Positions 6,567 through 9,609 of a stretch of DNA of 9,609 nucleotides are shown in pieces. Source of the stretch: an uncultured Bacteroidota bacterium (GTDB taxonomy: Bacteria; Bacteroidota; Bacteroidia; Chitinophagales; Chitinophagaceae); contig CAIVHI010000039.1 of the NCBI GenBank assembly GCA_903905685.1, positions 1-9,609 on the forward strand, given 5' to 3'. Below the pieces are notes generated by a model that saw only the letters and a program-made list of their open reading frames with translations, had not been told where the DNA came from and ran no database searches. Each line of letters opens with the position of its first letter. Position 1 is the stretch's first letter. Made by a program: the position numbers and the translations under genes.

Positions 6567-8087
6567 CTATTTGAGGTTGTAGATATAAGAGAATTTTTCC
6601 GTGGCATATTTTACAAACGCGGCAACGTTGGGCTCTTTTCCGGTAATCCGTTTGCACAACTCTGCAGATGTATACCGCCGGCCGTATTGGTGCACGTTTA
6701 CCCGCAACCAATTCAACATATCCGAAAAATTACCGGCTTCCACCATCCCATCGAGTGTCTTTAGCTGTTTACGTGCTTCTTCAAACAATTGCACCGCCAA
6801 AAAACTGCCCATACTGTAGGTGGGGAAGTAGCCGAACATGCCGTGGCTCCAGTGCACATCCTGCAAAATGCCTGTTTTATCGTCCACCGGGCTAATGCCC
6901 AGATAGTGTTCGTACTGGTCGTTCCAAGCTTGTTTCAAGTCGGCGGCGTTCAAGGTTCCGGCAATCAATTCCTTCTCCAATTCATACCGAATCATCACAT
7001 GGAAATGGTAGCTGAGCTCATCTGCTTCGGTACGTATCAACGAAGGGGATACTCGGTTGCACGCCCTATAAAACGCGTCAAGCGGTGTTTCGGCAAATTG
7101 GTCGGGATAGGCTTGTTGCAGAATGGGGTAAAAATGCCTCCAAAAGGAAAGTCCGCGCCCTATGCAGTTCTCCCAAAGCCTAGACTGTGATTCATGAACT
7201 GCCAATCCTGCGGCTTCCGACAGTGGTAATCCGTAGAATTTCTCAGGCAAGCCTTGCTCATAAAGTGCATGGCCTCCCTCGTGAATGCTGCTCCAGAGTA
7301 ACGCAGCCATATTTTTGACGTCCAGCCGGGTCGTAATTCTGACATCACCCGGCGAAAACGAGGTTGTAAACGGGTGTTCCGAATAGTCTTGACGCCCTGC
7401 CGCAAAGTCGAACCCCATTTTTTCGAGCACCAGCATGGAGAAGTCCCATTGTTTTTCTTTCGCAAATGTTCCGTGTAGGGGTGCATCGTTTACTTGGTTT
7501 GTAGCATTGATACGATTTAATAGTGCCGAGAGTTGCGTTTTTATGTCTGTAAAAAACGGGTCGAGGGATGCGATTGTAGACCCTCGCTCGTAGTCGTTCA
7601 ATAGTGCGTCGTAAGGATGGCTATCATATCCATAGAGGTCAGCCTGACGGCGTTTTAAAGCAATCATTCGGTCGAGGAATGGCGCAAAAACAGCGTAGTC
7701 GTTTTTCTCGCGCGCAGCTACCCAAGCATTGAAGCTCAAGCTCGTAAGTTGGGAAAGTTCTTCTACAAATTCGGCAGGCAGCTTTTTGTTCTTTTCGAAG
7801 TCGAGCCGCGACAAACGGACATTGCAGGCTTCATCAGAGTCCTTGTCGCCAATGGATTCAAAATGTTGCGACAAATCTTCGAGTACGGTCCCAAGTCGGT
7901 TGCAGGTGAGCAACTTGTGGGCTTCAGTTGCCAATGTGGAAAGTTGCCTCCCCCTTGCCTCGGCACCTTTTGCAGGCATCCCCACTTCTTGATCCCAACC
8001 CAAAACCGCAGCTGCATAGTTGAGGTCGGCTGCTTTCCCCAAAATCTCTTGATACTCCGAGTATAGTTGTGCAATGTAAACTTCCAT
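6567..8087 (-). CDS. M32 family metallocarboxypeptidase (carboxypeptidase Taq type)
   Basis: Cytoplasmic zinc carboxypeptidase that removes C-terminal residues from peptides. It has 506 residues, full length for peptidase family M32. The zinc site is HEGGH (269-273), with Glu270 as catalytic base and His269/His273 as ligands. The conserved HESQSRLWEN (298-307) supplies the third ligand, Glu299. Other M32 landmarks are YAAAVLGWDQE (24-34), HPYDALLNDYERGS (157-170), the RTEADELSYHFHVMIRYELE region (352-371) and HWSHGMFGYFPTYSMGS (412-428). No signal peptide is seen. The ATG at 8087 places the WDQE motif at the distance from the N-terminus usual for this family. A promoter-like box lies only 7 bases upstream, so the mRNA may have almost no leader. 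The 198-base gap after hutI suggests a separate transcription unit. The likely role is peptide turnover feeding amino-acid pools. Confidence 0.96.
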   Translation of the reverse strand: MEVYIAQLYSEYQEILGKAADLNYAAAVLGWDQEVGMPAKGAEARGRQLSTLATEAHKLLTCNRLGTVLEDLSQHFESIGDKDSDEACNVRLSRLDFEKNKKLPAEFVEELSQLTSLSFNAWVAAREKNDYAVFAPFLDRMIALKRRQADLYGYDSHPYDALLNDYERGSTIASLDPFFTDIKTQLSALLNRINATNQVNDAPLHGTFAKEKQWDFSMLVLEKMGFDFAAGRQDYSEHPFTTSFSPGDVRITTRLDVKNMAALLWSSIHEGGHALYEQGLPEKFYGLPLSEAAGLAVHESQSRLWENCIGRGLSFWRHFYPILQQAYPDQFAETPLDAFYRACNRVSPSLIRTEADELSYHFHVMIRYELEKELIAGTLNAADLKQAWNDQYEHYLGISPVDDKTGILQDVHWSHGMFGYFPTYSMGSFLAVQLFEEARKQLKTLDGMVEAGNFSDMLNWLRVNVHQYGRRYTSAELCKRITGKEPNVAAFVKYATEKFSYIYNLK

Positions 8088-8094
8088 ATAGCGG

Positions 8095-8123
8095 CAAAAT
8101 TAAGCCTAACGGTGCAACTGCAA
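8095..8123 (-). promoter_or_regulatory. Candidate promoter of the M32 carboxypeptidase gene
   Basis: On the minus strand TAATTTTG (8095-8102) matches the Bacteroidota -7 consensus TAnnTTTG perfectly. A TTG at 8121-8123 lies 18 bases upstream as a -33 candidate. The box ends 7 bases before the ATG at 8087, so transcription would begin at or within a few bases of the start codon, implying a leaderless or near-leaderless mRNA. The wider hutI-carboxypeptidase gap (8088-8285) holds no gene and no clear terminator that I can see. Confidence 0.4.
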
Positions 8124-8135
8124 TTATTTATTGCA
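8119..8135. repeat. Inverted repeat overlapping the -33 region, possible operator
   Basis: TGCAAT (8119-8124) and ATTGCA (8130-8135) are perfect inverted arms around the 5-base centre TATTT. A related TGCAA sits at 8113-8117. The repeat covers the candidate -33 element of the carboxypeptidase promoter, where a repressor site would be expected. The arms are short and AT-rich, so chance is a real alternative. Confidence 0.3.
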
Positions 8136-8285
8136 ACAATACCCAATGGGAACGAGGACCATCACCCGGAAGTTTGGCTTATTCTATGTTCCAACTTTAT
8201 TACGGGCCAAATTACCATCTCCCGCGGCAAGCCATGTGGCTATTTTACCAAACCATTTGTAGTCAGCAGCTTATGCGATGTTACC

Positions 8286-9512
8286 TTAATGAAACATTCT
8301 TGCAACGGGGTTGTTGCCATAGTCGTACGGAATGACCGAAAGGTCATCCATCGGTTGTGTCAGGATGAGGGACGCCTTTTTGCCCACTTCAATAGTGCCC
8401 ATTTCCGACAGGAGCTCCATCGCCGCCGCACCATTGACGGTAACGGAATTCACAACTTCTTCGGGAGTCATGCGCAGTTGCGTGCAGCCAAGGGTCAGCA
8501 ACAGCGGGATATTGCCTGACGGGCAGGACCCCGGGTTGTAGTCGGACGCAAGGCAGACCGGGAGCCCTGCATCAATCATTTTGCGCGCGGGCTGGTAGTG
8601 CATTCCCAAGAAGAATGCGGCTCCCGGTAGTAGGGTGGGGATGGTGGACGAATCGCGTAATGCGTCGATTTCGGCATCGCCCACACATTCCAAGTGGTCT
8701 ACGCTCACAGCATTGCATTTTATACCCATCTGTACCCCACCGGAATTATACAATTGGTTGGCGTGAATCTTGGGCTTCAAACCATATTTCCAACCTGCCT
8801 CCAAGAGCCGTTCGGTTTCGGCTGTTCCAAAAAAGCCTTGCTCGCAAAATACATCCATGTAATCGGCGAGCCCTTCCCTAGCCACTATCGGCAACATTTC
8901 ATCGATGATGTGTTCCACATAGGCCGGCTTGTTTTCGCGATAGGCTACAGGGTAGGCGTGCGCTGCAAGAAAACTGGCTTTTACGGCTATGCCCGATTCT
9001 TCTTTCAACCTCCTAATCACCCGCAACATTTTCAGTTCGCCTTCCAAGCAAAGCCCATAACCACTCTTTATTTCAATGGCCCCCGTGCCCTGCTGCATTA
9101 CTTGGTGGAGTCGTGCCAAACTCTGGTCGAATAGGGCCGATTCATCCATTGCATTCAGCTTGGCAGCAGAGTTGAGGATGCCGCCTCCGCGGCGAGCTAT
9201 TTCTTCATAACTCAACCCGTTTATGCGGTCCACAAATTCTCCATTACGGCGTGCTGCAAACACGATGTGGGTATGGCTGTCGCACCAAGCCGGCAATACC
9301 AAACGGCCCCCACAATCCACCACTTCATCTGAACTTGTTTCAGGGAGTTGGGCCATTACGCCAAAACTATGAATCCTCTTATTTTCAATAATCAGCCATG
9401 CATGCGACAGAAATGGCACCGTAGCCATGTCTTTGCCCGCAAGGGGTTTGCCGCTTTTGTTTGGCGTTGAAATCCCGTAAAGTCGATCTATGTTGCAAAG
9501 TAATGTCCTCAT
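8286..9512 (-). CDS. hutI: Imidazolonepropionase (histidine degradation)
   Basis: Hydrolyses 4-imidazolone-5-propionate to N-formimino-L-glutamate, the third step of histidine breakdown, in the cytoplasm. The 408-residue length fits the family. It is an amidohydrolase-superfamily protein with metal-binding DSHTH (His80, His82) and the HutI-specific stretches RRGGGILNSA (107-116) and EIKSGYGL (147-154). FLAAHAYP (181-188) follows, then PKIHANQL (247-254, His250 as metal ligand), SVDHLE (270-275) and LASDYNPGSCPSG (321-333, Asp324). These match the zinc and substrate residues known for Bacillus HutI (His80, His82, His249, Asp324). The ATG at 9512 is 21 bases after the stop of the preceding minus-strand gene, so the two are probably one operon. 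No hutH, hutU or hutG can be identified inside the window, and no terminator is evident after the stop. Confidence 0.97.
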   Translation of the reverse strand: MRTLLCNIDRLYGISTPNKSGKPLAGKDMATVPFLSHAWLIIENKRIHSFGVMAQLPETSSDEVVDCGGRLVLPAWCDSHTHIVFAARRNGEFVDRINGLSYEEIARRGGGILNSAAKLNAMDESALFDQSLARLHQVMQQGTGAIEIKSGYGLCLEGELKMLRVIRRLKEESGIAVKASFLAAHAYPVAYRENKPAYVEHIIDEMLPIVAREGLADYMDVFCEQGFFGTAETERLLEAGWKYGLKPKIHANQLYNSGGVQMGIKCNAVSVDHLECVGDAEIDALRDSSTIPTLLPGAAFFLGMHYQPARKMIDAGLPVCLASDYNPGSCPSGNIPLLLTLGCTQLRMTPEEVVNSVTVNGAAAMELLSEMGTIEVGKKASLILTQPMDDLSVIPYDYGNNPVARMFH

Positions 9513-9533
9513 AATTGGTCTGAAAAAGTGTTA

Positions 9534-9609
9534 TTATGTTGCCGAAATCTCGTTGAGCAATTGCGTGGCAGCGTTGTTTATTTGGTCTTCAAGCACTTTG
9601 TAAATTAGC
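9534..9609 (-). CDS. C-terminal fragment of an unidentified gene upstream of hutI
   Basis: Only one minus-strand frame is open here. It gives 24 residues, beginning LIYKVLEDQINNAATQLLNE and ending ISAT, followed by two tandem TAA stops (9534-9536 and 9531-9533). The stretch looks like a C-terminal amphipathic helix. The stop lies 21 bases before the hutI start, so co-transcription is likely. By context a histidine-degradation enzyme such as a formimidoylglutamase or glutamate formimidoyltransferase is possible, but the fragment is too short to recognise. Confidence 0.6.
   Translation of the reverse strand, partial: LIYKVLEDQINNAATQLLNEISAT

Noticed and set aside
8067..8519. Plus-strand open frame of 150 codons spanning the hutI-carboxypeptidase gap
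   Set aside because: Most of it is antisense to hutI, and it shows no recognisable domain; the part in the gap is better explained as promoter sequence.

Overview
The window looks like ordinary chromosomal DNA from a member of the Bacteroidota. The evidence is protein style (an HAE1-type RND pump with an OMF-MFP-RND gene order, and a Bacteroidota-like M32 peptidase and HutI), weak or absent Shine-Dalgarno sequences, and two upstream sites matching the Bacteroidota -7 promoter element TAnnTTTG. No rRNA, tRNA, CRISPR array, insertion sequence, prophage gene or toxin-antitoxin pair was seen. All genes but one are on the minus strand.

Region 1 (1-5127, minus strand) is a tripartite efflux operon. 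It is transcribed right to left as a TolC-like outer-membrane factor (3745-5127), a lipoprotein-type periplasmic adaptor (2538-3734) and an RND/HAE1 inner-membrane pump (1-2529, cut by the window edge after 843 residues). The gaps of 10 and 8 bases point to one transcript, and a TAnnTTTG box lies about 50 bases upstream of the first gene. Together the three products should form a proton-driven conduit from the inner membrane through the outer membrane. No regulator gene adjoins the operon on the visible side, and its substrates cannot be read from the sequence.

Region 2 (5128-6074) begins with a 186-base divergent intergenic region. It is followed by the only plus-strand gene, a Rossmann-fold NADP-binding oxidoreductase of the F420-oxidoreductase-like family (5314-5958). 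Two hairpins follow its stop codon, the second being a strong intrinsic terminator.

Region 3 (6075-8087, minus strand) holds a complete M32 (Taq-type) metallocarboxypeptidase followed closely by a small two-helix membrane protein of unknown function. A promoter-like sequence with an inverted repeat sits immediately upstream of the carboxypeptidase.

Region 4 (8286-9609, minus strand) holds hutI (imidazolonepropionase, histidine degradation), preceded by the last 24 codons of another gene that is probably in the same operon. The 198 bases between hutI and the carboxypeptidase carry no gene.

I found no clear sign of a previously undescribed system. The findings are modest: regulatory sites, a low-complexity insert in the adaptor, tandem hairpins and gene-context points.
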